Assembly (NCBI GenBank): GCA_028275005.1
Contig: JAQCNN010000210.1
Coordinates: 1 to 22,909 of the forward strand
Reading direction: 5' to 3'
Source of the DNA: Salinirussus sp.
GTDB taxonomy: Archaea > Halobacteriota > Halobacteria > Halobacteriales > Haloarculaceae
DNA: 22,909 nt
Below, one piece after another: positions 13,668 to 21,191 of this stretch. How positions within the stretch are numbered: position 1 is the stretch's first letter; every line of letters begins with the position of its first letter. The position numbers and the translations under genes are program-made. The notes beneath the pieces were generated by a model. It had not been told where the DNA came from and made no database searches. It saw nothing but the letters and a program-made list of their open reading frames with translations.

Positions 13668-14096
13668 ATGTACGACACCATCCTGGTCCCGACCGACGGG
13701 AGCTCCGGTACCGCGGCGGTGCTGGACCACGCCCTCGCCGTCGCCGAGGAGGGGACAGCCGTCCACGGACTCTACGTCGTCGACAGGCGCCACATCATGG
13801 CGGCCGACGACGAGTCGAAGGCGGAGGTCCGCCGGTCGATGCAGGAGGAGGGTGAGCGTGCACTCGACGACGTCACGGTTACCGTTGAGGACGCCGGCCT
13901 GGCCGTCACGACCGTTTGCAGGGAGGGGATCCCCCACCGGGCCGTCGTCAAGTACGCCCGGGAAAGGGGGGTCGACATCGTCGTGATGGGCACCCACGGC
14001 CGGACCGGCCGGCAGGGGGTCGAGGCGCTGGGGAGCACGACCGAGCGCGTCGTCGAGAACGGCTCGGTGCCGGTGCTGGTCGTCGACATCGACTGA
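13668..14096 (+). CDS. Universal stress protein (UspA family)
   Basis: This 142-residue protein is a single-domain UspA protein. The first strand is MYDTILVPTDGS, with the conserved Asp that contacts the nucleotide. The phosphate-binding motif is VMGTHGRTGRQGVEALGST (about 114-132), which keeps the G-x2-G-x9-G-S/T pattern of ATP-binding members, and the last strand is VPVLVVDID. Members form dimers and are linked to stress survival; the target here is unknown. It follows thrS but has its own TATA-like box. It converges with the SRAP gene across 36 bases. Confidence 0.9.
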   Translation: MYDTILVPTDGSSGTAAVLDHALAVAEEGTAVHGLYVVDRRHIMAADDESKAEVRRSMQEEGERALDDVTVTVEDAGLAVTTVCREGIPHRAVVKYARERGVDIVVMGTHGRTGRQGVEALGSTTERVVENGSVPVLVVDID

Positions 14097-14132
14097 CCCT
14101 GGCTTTGTGTCCCCTGTTGTGCGCGGAGCGTG

Positions 14133-14840
14133 CTACTCCGAGAGCGGCTCGGTCACCGACGGCGAGTCGTTGCTGGGGTCGTTGACGGCCGTCGAGACCG
14201 GGTAGGTCCGCATCTCCCCCTCGTACGGTTCGAGCAGGTCGACAGCCTCCGTGGCAGGTGCGCGCAGCCACTCCCGCTCGCGGCCCTCCGGGAGGACGAC
14301 CGCCATCCGGTGGTGCAGGTCCGCGACGGTCGCGTTTGGCTCGGTGGTCACGATACTGAAGGTCTCGACGGGGTCGGGGTCACCCGGCCCGTCGCCGCCG
14401 AAGTCACCCAGCCCAGTCTGCTCGGTGGCGGGTTCGAAGGGCGTCCAGAGCCCCGCCATCGCAAAGGGGCGTTCCCCCTCCAGGGTCACCCGGTAGGGCT
14501 GTTTGTTGCCGTCCTGTTCGACCCACTCGTAGAAGCCGTCGGCGAGGACGAGACACCGGCCGCCGGGGCCGTCCCGGCGGAAGGCGTCCCGGAAGCTGGG
14601 CTTGTCGGCGACAGTCTCGGCGCGGGCGTTGATGAAGCCGCCGTCGTCGCGGCTGTCGGCCCACGGCGGGACCAGCCCCCACTCCATTGTTCGGATCTCG
14701 CCGTCACGGTCGTCGCCGATGACCGGGAGCGACTGCCGTGGCGCGGCGTTGTACCTGGGCTGGAACGTCTCGTGGAAGGTGGCGCCGAACCGCTCCTCGA
14801 CGGCCTCGGGCGGCGCAAACAGACTGTAGCGCCCGCACAT
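14133..14840 (-). CDS. SRAP/YedK (HMCES-type) abasic-site processing protein
   Basis: This 235-residue protein belongs to the SOS-response-associated peptidase (SRAP) family. Known members cap abasic sites in single-stranded DNA through a thiazolidine link to Cys2. The active-site set is complete: MCGRY places the catalytic Cys2 directly after the start Met, Asn71 lies in FINARAET, Glu105 in DGFYEW, and His176 in DLHHRM. MEWGLVPPWAD is the typical core motif. The acidic insert at about 138-160 and the C-terminal tail are haloarchaea-like. The start is fixed by Cys2, and ATTTATG at 14864-14870 provides the promoter. It is often annotated as a SOS-associated peptidase. No other repair gene is adjacent. 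Confidence 0.93.
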   Translation of the reverse strand: MCGRYSLFAPPEAVEERFGATFHETFQPRYNAAPRQSLPVIGDDRDGEIRTMEWGLVPPWADSRDDGGFINARAETVADKPSFRDAFRRDGPGGRCLVLADGFYEWVEQDGNKQPYRVTLEGERPFAMAGLWTPFEPATEQTGLGDFGGDGPGDPDPVETFSIVTTEPNATVADLHHRMAVVLPEGREREWLRAPATEAVDLLEPYEGEMRTYPVSTAVNDPSNDSPSVTEPLSE

Positions 14841-14863
14841 ACCGAACTTTTGACTGCGGCGGA

Positions 14864-14870
14864 CATAAAT
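14864..14870 (-). promoter_or_regulatory. TATA box of the SRAP gene
   Basis: On the minus strand ATTTATG lies 24-30 bases before the ATG at 14840. It is one of the most A/T-rich boxes in this window and has the leaderless spacing. Confidence 0.55.
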
Positions 14871-14909
14871 CGTCCGTGACAGGCCGGGCTGGGCGGGGCC
14901 CGCGACAGC

Positions 14910-16208
14910 TCAGAGCCGGTGGCCACAGGCGCAGTTGTCCAGACAGTAGGTCGTCCCGCTGTCGTCGTGACGAAACGCCAGCCGCTCGAGTGCCTGCGCC
15001 GACTCCGACGCCGCACGCTCGGCGGGTCGGACGGTCCCCGCGGTTGCCCCGTACGGCTGGGGGCCGACCGCCAGCCGGGCCGTCACCTCGCCGGCCGCGT
15101 GGTCGATGACGGCAACCTCGTTCTCCGTCTGGACCGGGGCGTACAGTCGGTCGCGGTCGGGGCCCCAGGTCCCCGCGAAGGCCGAGCCACCGAGTGGGAG
15201 TCGGTCACGAACCTCGCCGGCGACCAGGTCGACGACGGTCACGTCGTTCGACCCAGGGGTAAAGACGTAGCCTGTCTCCGAGTCGGGGCCGACCTCGCTG
15301 GTCAACGGGCGCTCGCCGAGGCCGTCGGCCGCGGTTAGCCTGCTGCGCTCACGGGGCTCGGCGGGGTCGCTAACGTCCCAGAGACTCTCAGTGCCCGTCG
15401 CGCCCTCGTTGTGCTCGACGAGCAGTGTCTCCCCGTCCCAGGCGGCGGTCCCCATCCACGGCACGGCCGGGCCGCTTCCGACCCGCGACACCTCGACCTG
15501 CGTCACAACCTCGAAGGCCTCGATGTCCAAGACGGTCAACGTCTCACCGAAGAGGTCGGGGACGTAGGCCACGTCACCGTCGGGGTGGACCGTGATGTCA
15601 CACGGGCCAGGGCCGTCGTTCCCCCCGCGACCGCCCTCGGGCGTCCGGTCGAGTTCCGCGGTCACCTGGCCGAAGCTCTCGGAGCCGGGGTCGGCGTCGA
15701 TACGGTACTGGGTGTGGGCCGGCTCCCGGGCGCTGACGAGCAGGTGGGCGCCGTCGGGCGTCCGCTCGAGCCAGTTGGCGCCCGACCCGGTCCCGACCCG
15801 GGTGGTCTCCGAGAGCGAGTCGGCGGCGAGCGCCCGGACACCGCGGTCGGCGTTGACCCACAGGTGCTCCCCGAGGCGGTCGACGAGCCGGGGGGAAAAC
15901 TGGTTCGAGGGAAACGACGAGGTCACGCCGGCGGCCCGCGTCTCCACGACCTCGTCGGACTCGGCGTCGATGACGCTAACGCTGCCGTCCCCGGTGTTGA
16001 AGACGAACACCGTCGGTGCGCCCTCGACCGGGGTCGGCGTCTCACCGCCCCCGGACGCGCAGCCGGCCGTTGCGACGGCGCCGGCGGCGGCCGTGGCACC
16101 CAACAGCCTGCGACGCGAGATGTCGCCAGGGCGGTCGGCGTCAGGACTGTCACCGGTGCTGTCAGCCGTATTCGGGTACAGAACCGGGTCGGCGTCGTTC
16201 ACAGGCAC
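14910..16208 (-). CDS. Tat-exported lipoprotein with YVTN/YncE-type beta-propeller
   Basis: This 432-residue protein starts with GTG at 16206-16208. An unusually long, acidic N-terminal segment (1-30) precedes the twin-arginine motif SRRRLLG (31-37), a hydrophobic Ala-rich region and the lipobox TAGC (Cys50), so it is exported folded and lipid-anchored. The mature part contains repeated blades of the type VFNTGDGSVSVIDAESDEVV, LTVLDIEAFEVV, VTVVDLVAGEV and VAVIDHAAGEV, as in YVTN/YncE seven-bladed propellers. The protein ends YCLDNCACGHRL, an exposed Cys-x3-Cys-x-Cys-Gly-His tail. Tat export fits a pre-folded or cofactor-bearing protein. Substrate and partner are unknown; an electron-transfer or metal-handling role is an inference from the tail. 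Confidence 0.85.
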   Translation of the reverse strand: MPVNDADPVLYPNTADSTGDSPDADRPGDISRRRLLGATAAAGAVATAGCASGGGETPTPVEGAPTVFVFNTGDGSVSVIDAESDEVVETRAAGVTSSFPSNQFSPRLVDRLGEHLWVNADRGVRALAADSLSETTRVGTGSGANWLERTPDGAHLLVSAREPAHTQYRIDADPGSESFGQVTAELDRTPEGGRGGNDGPGPCDITVHPDGDVAYVPDLFGETLTVLDIEAFEVVTQVEVSRVGSGPAVPWMGTAAWDGETLLVEHNEGATGTESLWDVSDPAEPRERSRLTAADGLGERPLTSEVGPDSETGYVFTPGSNDVTVVDLVAGEVRDRLPLGGSAFAGTWGPDRDRLYAPVQTENEVAVIDHAAGEVTARLAVGPQPYGATAGTVRPAERAASESAQALERLAFRHDDSGTTYCLDNCACGHRL

Positions 16209-16333
16209 ACTCCGGGCCGCTTGTGCATAGGAGCACCGCCACCGGGCGCGTCAGTCGGACAACCCCCTCGTCGACTGCGCCCGGGGTCGCCGGTCACCCG
16301 ACGGGTCGGTCCGGATAGCCCGGACCGGCCGGC

Positions 16334-16831
16334 TCAGCCGACAGCCCACACCAGCACGGGGAGCAGGACCGTGACGCTCGCCACGTAGACGGTCGCCGAC
16401 CGGAGCCAGTCCCGGCGGACGGCCGACACGCGCTCCTCCCCGACGGTCCCGTACCGCGGGAGGACGAAGTACGAGAAGAAGGCGACCATCACCGGCAACT
16501 GGACGAGCGCGGCGGCCGCGAGCGCGAGGACCGGGAGGCCGGCAACGGCGGGGCCGGACAGCCCGACCGCCGCCGCGAACACCGCCAGCACGGCGAAGAT
16601 GAGCCCGGCACCGGTGCCGGAGCCGTAGTGGACGGCGAGTGCGACCCCGCGGGGGGCGGCAGCGGTATCCGAACCCGTCAGGGCGCCGGCGGCGACAGAC
16701 GGCGGTGTCATCCCCTCGGCAAAGAGACCGCGCATCGGGATATCCATCACAAGTGTCGCCAGGAGGCCGGCAGCCGCACCGACGAGCACGAGCGCCGGCA
16801 CCGATAGTGACGACAGGAGCCCAGAGGTCAT
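16334..16831 (-). CDS. Four-helix integral membrane protein, function unknown
   Basis: This 165-residue, strongly hydrophobic protein has about four transmembrane segments (roughly residues 8-30, 72-97, 98-124 and 142-164). A first loop contains MDIPMRGLFAEGMTPPSV and a cytosolic-type loop contains LPRYGTVGEERVSAVRRDW. There are no catalytic motifs. It lies upstream of the beta-propeller gene on the same strand with a 125-base gap, so co-transcription is possible but not shown. The start ATG is at 16829-16831. I do not recognise the family. Confidence 0.7.
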   Translation of the reverse strand: MTSGLLSSLSVPALVLVGAAAGLLATLVMDIPMRGLFAEGMTPPSVAAGALTGSDTAAAPRGVALAVHYGSGTGAGLIFAVLAVFAAAVGLSGPAVAGLPVLALAAAALVQLPVMVAFFSYFVLPRYGTVGEERVSAVRRDWLRSATVYVASVTVLLPVLVWAVG

Positions 16832-16960
16832 GACCGAGCCTCGGGTGTGGACCCACTACAAGCCCCTGCATCGCGGTCGGCCACCCGAGCCTGGTCGCCG
16901 ACGAGTCGTCGCTGGGCGGTGTCGGCGGCTGTGGTGCAGTGAGCCGTTTCGCCCGCGGGA

Positions 16961-16967
16961 CTAAGAG
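16961..16967 (+). promoter_or_regulatory. TATA-like box of the 147-residue protein gene
   Basis: CTAAGAG (preceded by A) lies 24-30 bases before the ATG at 16991, which supports that start over the two GTG codons just upstream. Confidence 0.4.
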
Positions 16968-16990
16968 GGAAGCTACCCTACTCTGTGGTG

Positions 16991-17434
16991 ATGGGCGGTG
17001 ACCCGGCGCCGAGTGACGAGCCCGGAGACGACCCCGTGGCCAGCGGCCAGGCAGGGGCCGATGACCCCACCTTCGAGATCCCCGCCTGGCCGGAGCGACG
17101 GTACCCTTACGACGACGGGGTGACCTACGAGGGGTCGACAGTCTTCCGGCTCACCCCGGTCGGAGAGGGCGTCGAGGGCACACTGGTCGAACTCGTGGAG
17201 ACGGTCCTCCGTACAGGGCCCTACCGGTTCGGGGACTACTACGACCTGCCGATGCCGGTGTATCTCGCCCGGGACGAGGGGACGGGTGACGTCTTCCGGG
17301 TCTCGGTCCGGGACGGCCGTGTCGGGCTGCACGTCCTGCCGGCCACCGGGTCGTCGGGGCTGCGCGCCTTCTTCGAGCGTCTCACCGGGCGAACCGGGGT
17401 GGAGTGGACGGTCGACTGTCGGGTCGAACACTGA
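16991..17434 (+). CDS. Uncharacterised acidic haloarchaeal protein
   Basis: This is a 147-residue soluble protein. An acidic, Gly/Pro-rich N-terminus (1-27) leads into a folded-looking part starting FEIPAWPERRYPYDD and containing GTLVELVETVLRTGPYRFGDYYDLPMPVYL, a beta segment VFRVSVRDGRVGLHVLP, and a C-terminus LTGRTGVEWTVDCRVEH. There is no signal peptide, membrane segment or known catalytic motif. GTG codons at 16985 and 16988 are alternative starts; ATG at 16991 was preferred because of the TATA-like spacing. It stands alone, convergent with a minus-strand gene. The coding call rests on composition and open length. Function unknown. Confidence 0.62.
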   Translation: MGGDPAPSDEPGDDPVASGQAGADDPTFEIPAWPERRYPYDDGVTYEGSTVFRLTPVGEGVEGTLVELVETVLRTGPYRFGDYYDLPMPVYLARDEGTGDVFRVSVRDGRVGLHVLPATGSSGLRAFFERLTGRTGVEWTVDCRVEH

Positions 17435-17470
17435 GCGGCGGTGAGAGGGCAGTCGAGGGATCTGCGCGGG

Positions 17471-17495
17471 CACGACGACAGGCTGTCCGGTCGTG
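17471..17495. terminator. Possible hairpin between convergent genes
   Basis: CACGAC and GTCGTG pair around an inner GACA/TGTC stem with a small loop, within the 79-base gap between two converging genes. A T-run is absent, so this is a weak terminator candidate, inferred from pairing and location only. Confidence 0.3.
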
Positions 17496-17513
17496 ACGCG
17501 ACCTGTGCGTCCG

Positions 17514-17777
17514 TTAGACGCCCTCGATGGTCTCCCGGAAGGCGTTGACCTCGTCGTTTGCCTCGTCGATGGTCGCGGCGACGCTGTCGTCGACGTCCGG
17601 CCTGATCTCGGCGAGCCCGGACTGGATGCGGGCCAGGCGGCCGTGGTCGACGTCGCGGTCCTGGTCGGCGAGCGAGCCGAGTTGGTCGCCCAGCTCGCCG
17701 AGCCGGTCCGCGTGGTCGTCGGCGTCGTCGGCAGCCGATGCGAGCAGGTCACTGGCGGCGGCGAGGGTCTCGCGCAT
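17514..17777 (-). CDS. Small acidic helical protein, haloarchaeal, function unknown
   Basis: This 87-residue, very acidic protein is predicted to be all-helical with heptad-like spacing (LAAASDLLASAADDADDHADRLGEL, LARIQSGLAEI, IDEANDEVNAF) and ends RETIEGV. I chose the ATG at 17775-17777 because the 32 codons before it are basic and uncharacteristic. No motifs point to a function; the arrangement resembles small haloarchaeal conserved families with helical-hairpin folds. It lies 102 bases after the Usp-like gene on the same strand. Confidence 0.65.
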   Translation of the reverse strand: MRETLAAASDLLASAADDADDHADRLGELGDQLGSLADQDRDVDHGRLARIQSGLAEIRPDVDDSVAATIDEANDEVNAFRETIEGV

Positions 17778-17879
17778 ACCCGACAGTGCACGGAGCGGGT
17801 GGAAAACAGTTGTGCTACCGTATGTCGACCCGGCGGGGACAGACTGGGTCCGTGTTGCCGGGCTGGCCGGCACGCCCGG

Positions 17880-18275
17880 TCACTCGGTCAGCGGGACACA
17901 CCGGACCGGACGGTCCGCGTCGAGCAGGAGGGTCTGTGCGGTCGACCCGAACATCACCTTGCCGACGGGGCTGCGCTTGCGGATACCAACGACGTACTCG
18001 TCGGCCTCGAAGTCCGCGGCCGCGGCCAGCAGGTCCTCGGCGGGGCTGTTCCCGCGGACGAACTGGCGGCGGTCGACGACAGCCTCCCCCAGACCGTCGT
18101 CGAGGATGTCGAGTGCCTCCTCACCCGTGGCCATCTCGGCGCTGGTCGTCTCGTCACCGCCGGTCGCCGAGGTGACGAGATAGACCTCGTCGTCTGAGCC
18201 GAGCGTGTCCGAGAGGTAGTCGAGGATGGCGTCGCTCGTCGCCGGTCTGTCTGTGCCGACAAGCAGGCGTGTCAT
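17880..18275 (-). CDS. UspA-like universal stress protein
   Basis: This 131-residue UspA-family protein is shorter and more diverged than the one at 13668. The first strand is MTRLLVGTDRPATSDAIL, keeping the nucleotide-contacting Asp. The phosphate loop is VVGIRKRSPVGKVMFGSTAQTLL, which fits the G-x-R-(K/R)-x-S-P-x-G-K-x3-G-S variant common in haloarchaeal Usp proteins, and the last strand is DRPVRCVPL. The start is the ATG at 18273-18275, supported by TTTATTC at 18299-18305. It diverges from crtB across a 129-base region. Confidence 0.86.
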   Translation of the reverse strand: MTRLLVGTDRPATSDAILDYLSDTLGSDDEVYLVTSATGGDETTSAEMATGEEALDILDDGLGEAVVDRRQFVRGNSPAEDLLAAAADFEADEYVVGIRKRSPVGKVMFGSTAQTLLLDADRPVRCVPLTE

Positions 18276-18298
18276 GTGTACCGATAGTCGAGGGGCTG

Positions 18299-18305
18299 GA
18301 ATAAA
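18299..18305 (-). promoter_or_regulatory. TATA box of the Usp-like gene upstream of crtB
   Basis: On the minus strand TTTATTC, preceded by more T residues (ACTTTTATTC), lies 24-30 bases before the ATG at 18275. It is a strong leaderless promoter candidate. Confidence 0.6.
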
Positions 18306-18351
18306 AGTGCACCCTGACCGGCCGGTCATACGCCTCCGACCCGGGGGCCGA

Positions 18352-18370
18352 TACCCAAACCGATTGGGTA
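18352..18370. promoter_or_regulatory. Perfect inverted repeat upstream of crtB, probable operator
   Basis: TACCCAA (18352-18358) and TTGGGTA (18364-18370) are exact inverse complements separated by five bases. The element ends four bases before the crtB TATA box position, where the archaeal BRE and activator sites lie. It partly resembles the ACC...TT-n-GG upstream activating sequence known for Halobacterium Bat-regulated genes, but with one extra base of spacing (consensus recalled from memory). Symmetry points to a dimeric regulator. Confidence 0.6.
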
Positions 18371-18383
18371 ACTAACTTAGTAC
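18371..18383 (+). promoter_or_regulatory. crtB TATA region with overlapping short palindrome
   Basis: ACTAA-C-TTAGT (18371-18381) is a perfect 11-base palindrome abutting the larger inverted repeat. Within it, ACTTAGT (18375-18381) lies 24-30 bases before the crtB GTG at 18405, so it is also the likely TATA box. A protein bound here would compete with TBP. Confidence 0.5.
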
Positions 18384-18404
18384 CTCGGCCTCACTAGCAG
18401 AAGT

Positions 18405-19358
18405 GTGGACGAGTCTCAGCTTACCGAGGGAAAGGCCATCCACAAGCGGACCGGCCAGACCTTCTACTACGCTACCCGTCTGCTCCCCGAACGGATCAGG
18501 GAGCAGACCTACGTTCTCTACGGCTTCTTCCGGATCGCGGACGAGGTAGTCGACGGTGACAACGGCAGACAGCCCGAGGAACAGCGCCGACGCCTCGAGG
18601 AGATCCGCGAGGCAGCCCTGGGGCAGGCGGAGGCGACCGAGCCGGTCGTCGACGCCTTTGCCGAACTCCGCGAGCGCACCGACATCCCCGACCGGGAGGT
18701 CGAGGAGTTCATCGACGCCATGCAGGCTGACATCGACACCGACCGCTACGAGACCCGCGAGGACCTGGCGGGCTACACCCGCGGCTCGGCGGCCGCGGTC
18801 GGGCACATGATGACCGCCATCATGGAGCCGGACGACCCTGACGCCGCCCACCCACACGCCGGCACGCTGGGCGAGGCTTTCCAGCTCACCAACTTTATTC
18901 GCGACGTCCGCGAGGACATCTGTGACCTCGACCGGGTGTACCTCCCTCTGGAGACGCTGGAGACCCACGGTGTCGGTGTCGAGACGGTCCGGAGCTGTGA
19001 CCCGACCCCCGAGTTCCGGGCCGCGGTCCGGGCGGAGCTGTTGCGCACCGAGAGCAAGTACCGCGAGGGCGTGGCGGGCATCGAGTATCTTCCGGAGGAC
19101 TGCCAGTTTGCCGTGTTGCTCGCGGCCGTCCTCTACGCCGAACACCACCGGCTGGTGCGCGGCCAGAACTTCGACGTCCTGACACAGCGGCCGTCGCTGT
19201 CGCGGCGCCGGAAGCTGTGGACAGTCGCAAAGACCTGGTGGCACTGGCGCCGGCTAAGGGACCCAGTCTCGGTGTTCCGGCGGGTCAGTGCCGTCCCGAC
19301 CGGTGACGGTGAGACGCCGGGTGCCGACGAGGGCCCGCACGTCCCACACCCCGAGTAG
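18405..19358 (+). CDS. crtB: Phytoene synthase
   Basis: This 317-residue enzyme condenses two geranylgeranyl diphosphates to phytoene at the membrane surface, the first committed carotenoid step. Both Mg-binding motifs are present: DEVVD (Asp46, Asp50) in YGFFRIADEVVD, and DVRED (Asp167, Asp171) in LTNFIRDVREDICDLDRVYLP. YTRGSAAAVGHMM between them fits trans-isoprenyl head-to-head synthases. The start is a GTG at 18405, supported by the TATA position; no in-frame ATG lies near it. The last 25 residues are an acidic, Pro-rich tail. It converges with cruF, 12 bases apart, and its product is the substrate of CrtI encoded in the opposing operon. Confidence 0.93.
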   Translation: MDESQLTEGKAIHKRTGQTFYYATRLLPERIREQTYVLYGFFRIADEVVDGDNGRQPEEQRRRLEEIREAALGQAEATEPVVDAFAELRERTDIPDREVEEFIDAMQADIDTDRYETREDLAGYTRGSAAAVGHMMTAIMEPDDPDAAHPHAGTLGEAFQLTNFIRDVREDICDLDRVYLPLETLETHGVGVETVRSCDPTPEFRAAVRAELLRTESKYREGVAGIEYLPEDCQFAVLLAAVLYAEHHRLVRGQNFDVLTQRPSLSRRRKLWTVAKTWWHWRRLRDPVSVFRRVSAVPTGDGETPGADEGPHVPHPE

Positions 19359-19370
19359 TCCGGGCGCGGT

Positions 19371-20237
19371 CTACCCTGACCGTCGGCCGTCAGCTCGCGT
19401 CCAGACGCTGAAATCGAAGCGGTCGAGCTGGACCAGCCCGGCCGCAAAGACCGCCGCAACCCCGACCGGCACCCACGCCCCGTAGAAGGCGTTGACTGCC
19501 CCCCACAGCAGGACGAAGCTCACCAGGTCATCGAGGACGTACGGACACTCGCGTACGCGGGCGAGCAGGGCGGTCCGGCCGAACGCCAGGTCGACGGCCA
19601 GGACCGACACTGTTGCACTCAGGACCCAGCCGGCGTAGTTACTCAACGGCACCCCGTAGTAGGCCCCCTCGACGTAGGACCAGAACCCGAGCGCGACCGC
19701 ACCCGGGTCGAGCACGAGGTCGACCGCGAGGACCGTGGCAATAACCGCGCACAGCCGGACCGCGGGGTTGTCAGCGCGCTCGCCGAGCAGGAGCAGACAG
19801 AGCAGGTAGCTGTTGAGCACCAGCGGGAGAAAGAAGACCGGCAGCCCCAGGGGTAACTCGCCGCCGAGTGTCGGCCCGAGCGCGACACCGTAGGAGAACT
19901 CCCCGTAGGGCCACCCGGTCGCCAGCCCGATAGCCTCGATCCCGTAGGCGTACAGCACGAGCGCACCCAGCGCCAGCCCGGCCCGGCGGTCGATGAGCGG
20001 GGCGAGCCCGCCGGCCAGCGGCAGACGCATCACCGCGGTCCCCAACAGGACCAGGTACGGGTTGAACGAGAGGGGGGCAGGGAGCAGCCCTTCGGCGCTC
20101 GCAAGCAGCAGGAACGCGCCGGTCACCGGGAAGACAACGGCGATCGTAAAGCGGTTCTGTCGGATCAGTCGGTCCAGCAGCGCCTCGATATCCCCGCGGT
20201 CGGCCGCCCGGGCCGACGCGAGGACCCCCTCACTCAT
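19371..20237 (-). CDS. cruF: Bisanhydrobacterioruberin hydratase, CruF-type carotenoid biosynthesis membrane protein
   Basis: This 288-residue protein is an integral membrane enzyme with about seven to eight transmembrane segments. It fits the CruF/DUF422 family, which hydrates carotenoid end groups; in haloarchaea it performs the last step, converting bisanhydrobacterioruberin to bacterioruberin. Typical segments are YAYGIEAIGLATGWPYGEFSY, LPVFFLPLVLNSYLLC, DLVLDPGAVALGFWSYVEG, YYGVPLSNYAGW and the C-terminal WGAVNAFYGAW. The start is the ATG at 20235-20237. It follows the elongase by 38 bases and is the third gene of the crtI operon, which supports the assignment. It ends 12 bases from the convergent crtB. 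Confidence 0.9.
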   Translation of the reverse strand: MSEGVLASARAADRGDIEALLDRLIRQNRFTIAVVFPVTGAFLLLASAEGLLPAPLSFNPYLVLLGTAVMRLPLAGGLAPLIDRRAGLALGALVLYAYGIEAIGLATGWPYGEFSYGVALGPTLGGELPLGLPVFFLPLVLNSYLLCLLLLGERADNPAVRLCAVIATVLAVDLVLDPGAVALGFWSYVEGAYYGVPLSNYAGWVLSATVSVLAVDLAFGRTALLARVRECPYVLDDLVSFVLLWGAVNAFYGAWVPVGVAAVFAAGLVQLDRFDFSVWTRADGRRSG

Positions 20238-20275
20238 CCGCGCTCACCTGTGTGTGTTGCCCGGGTCACGGCCGG

Positions 20276-21160
20276 TCACCCATACAGGACCACCCAGACA
20301 CCGCCCATCGACAGCGTTGCGCCGGCGACGGTGTTGATCACCGGGAACCACCAGTACGCGCGGTCGACCGACACCTCCGAGAGCGCAAAGAGCAGCGTCA
20401 GTACGGGGTAGATGCCAAACGCAGCGCCGAGAAAGGGGTGGAGCAGTCCCATCAGGACAGCGGCGGCGAGCCAGACCGCCCCGCAGTAGACGAGCGTCCA
20501 GCGTTCGCCGAGCATCGTCGCGGTGGTGTCGATACCGGCCTCACGGTCGGGTTCGATGTCCGGGACCGCCGAGAAGGTGTGCATCCCCATCGTCCACAGC
20601 CAGCCCCCGGCCACGGCCAGCAGCGGCGGCGACTCCCCGGCGATGGCGATGTAGGCGACCACACCCGGCAGGACGTAGAGCCCGTTCGACAGCGAGTCGA
20701 GGACAGGCGTGGTCTTAAACCGCAGCGGCGGGGCGCTGTACTCCACCGCGAGGACGTAGAAGGCGGCGAGCGCGTAGATCCCCTCGACCGTGAGCGCAAA
20801 GCCAAAGAGCGTCCCGACCGCGCCGGCGAGATAGACGATCATCACGACGATGCCGTCGCCGGTGTACCGGACCTCCCGGCCGCCCTCGCCCTTCTTTGGG
20901 TTTTCGGCGTCGATGTCGACGTCGAAGATATCGTTGACACCGTACAAAAAGAGGTTCGCGGGGACGAGAAACCACGCAAAGAGCGCGAGCGCGAGCGGCT
21001 GGAAGAAGCCGGCGACGGAGTCGGCGGCGTAGACGACGCCAACGGCGACGGGGCCGGCGAGATACAGCCAGAAGCGGGGCCGGGAGAGCCAGAACAGGTA
21101 GCCAAAAAGGGACTGGTCGGAGGGTGCAAATGCCGCTAACCGCTCGCCGACGCTGCTCAT
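20276..21160 (-). CDS. lyeJ: Lycopene elongase / hydratase-type UbiA prenyltransferase
   Basis: This 294-residue, polytopic UbiA-superfamily protein has two Mg-diphosphate motifs: NDIFDVDID (76-84) and DIEPDREAGID (201-211). YGVNDIFDVDIDAENPKKGE and EYSAPPLRFKTTPVLDSLSNG are typical of the haloarchaeal lycopene elongase (Lye/LyeJ, CrtEb-like). That enzyme adds C5 units from dimethylallyl diphosphate to both ends of lycopene and hydrates the 1,2 position, giving the C50 skeleton. It lies between crtI and cruF, with gaps of 31 and 38 bases, in pathway order. The start is the ATG at 21158-21160. Other UbiA roles (quinone, heme or lipid synthesis) are less likely given the neighbours. Confidence 0.9.
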   Translation of the reverse strand: MSSVGERLAAFAPSDQSLFGYLFWLSRPRFWLYLAGPVAVGVVYAADSVAGFFQPLALALFAWFLVPANLFLYGVNDIFDVDIDAENPKKGEGGREVRYTGDGIVVMIVYLAGAVGTLFGFALTVEGIYALAAFYVLAVEYSAPPLRFKTTPVLDSLSNGLYVLPGVVAYIAIAGESPPLLAVAGGWLWTMGMHTFSAVPDIEPDREAGIDTTATMLGERWTLVYCGAVWLAAAVLMGLLHPFLGAAFGIYPVLTLLFALSEVSVDRAYWWFPVINTVAGATLSMGGVWVVLYG

Positions 21161-21191
21161 CCTGTGGCCGCTCCCAGCTTGTGGTCCCGTC

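Noticed and set aside
15411..16388. A 325-codon plus-strand frame opposite the beta-propeller gene
   Set aside because: It is antisense to a gene with a Tat signal and propeller blades, and has basic, Gly/Arg-rich composition typical of shadows.
16834..16844. CCGAG-C-CTCGG palindrome just upstream of the membrane protein start
   Set aside because: It has five-base G+C-rich arms with no second signal around it; many such matches are expected by chance here.
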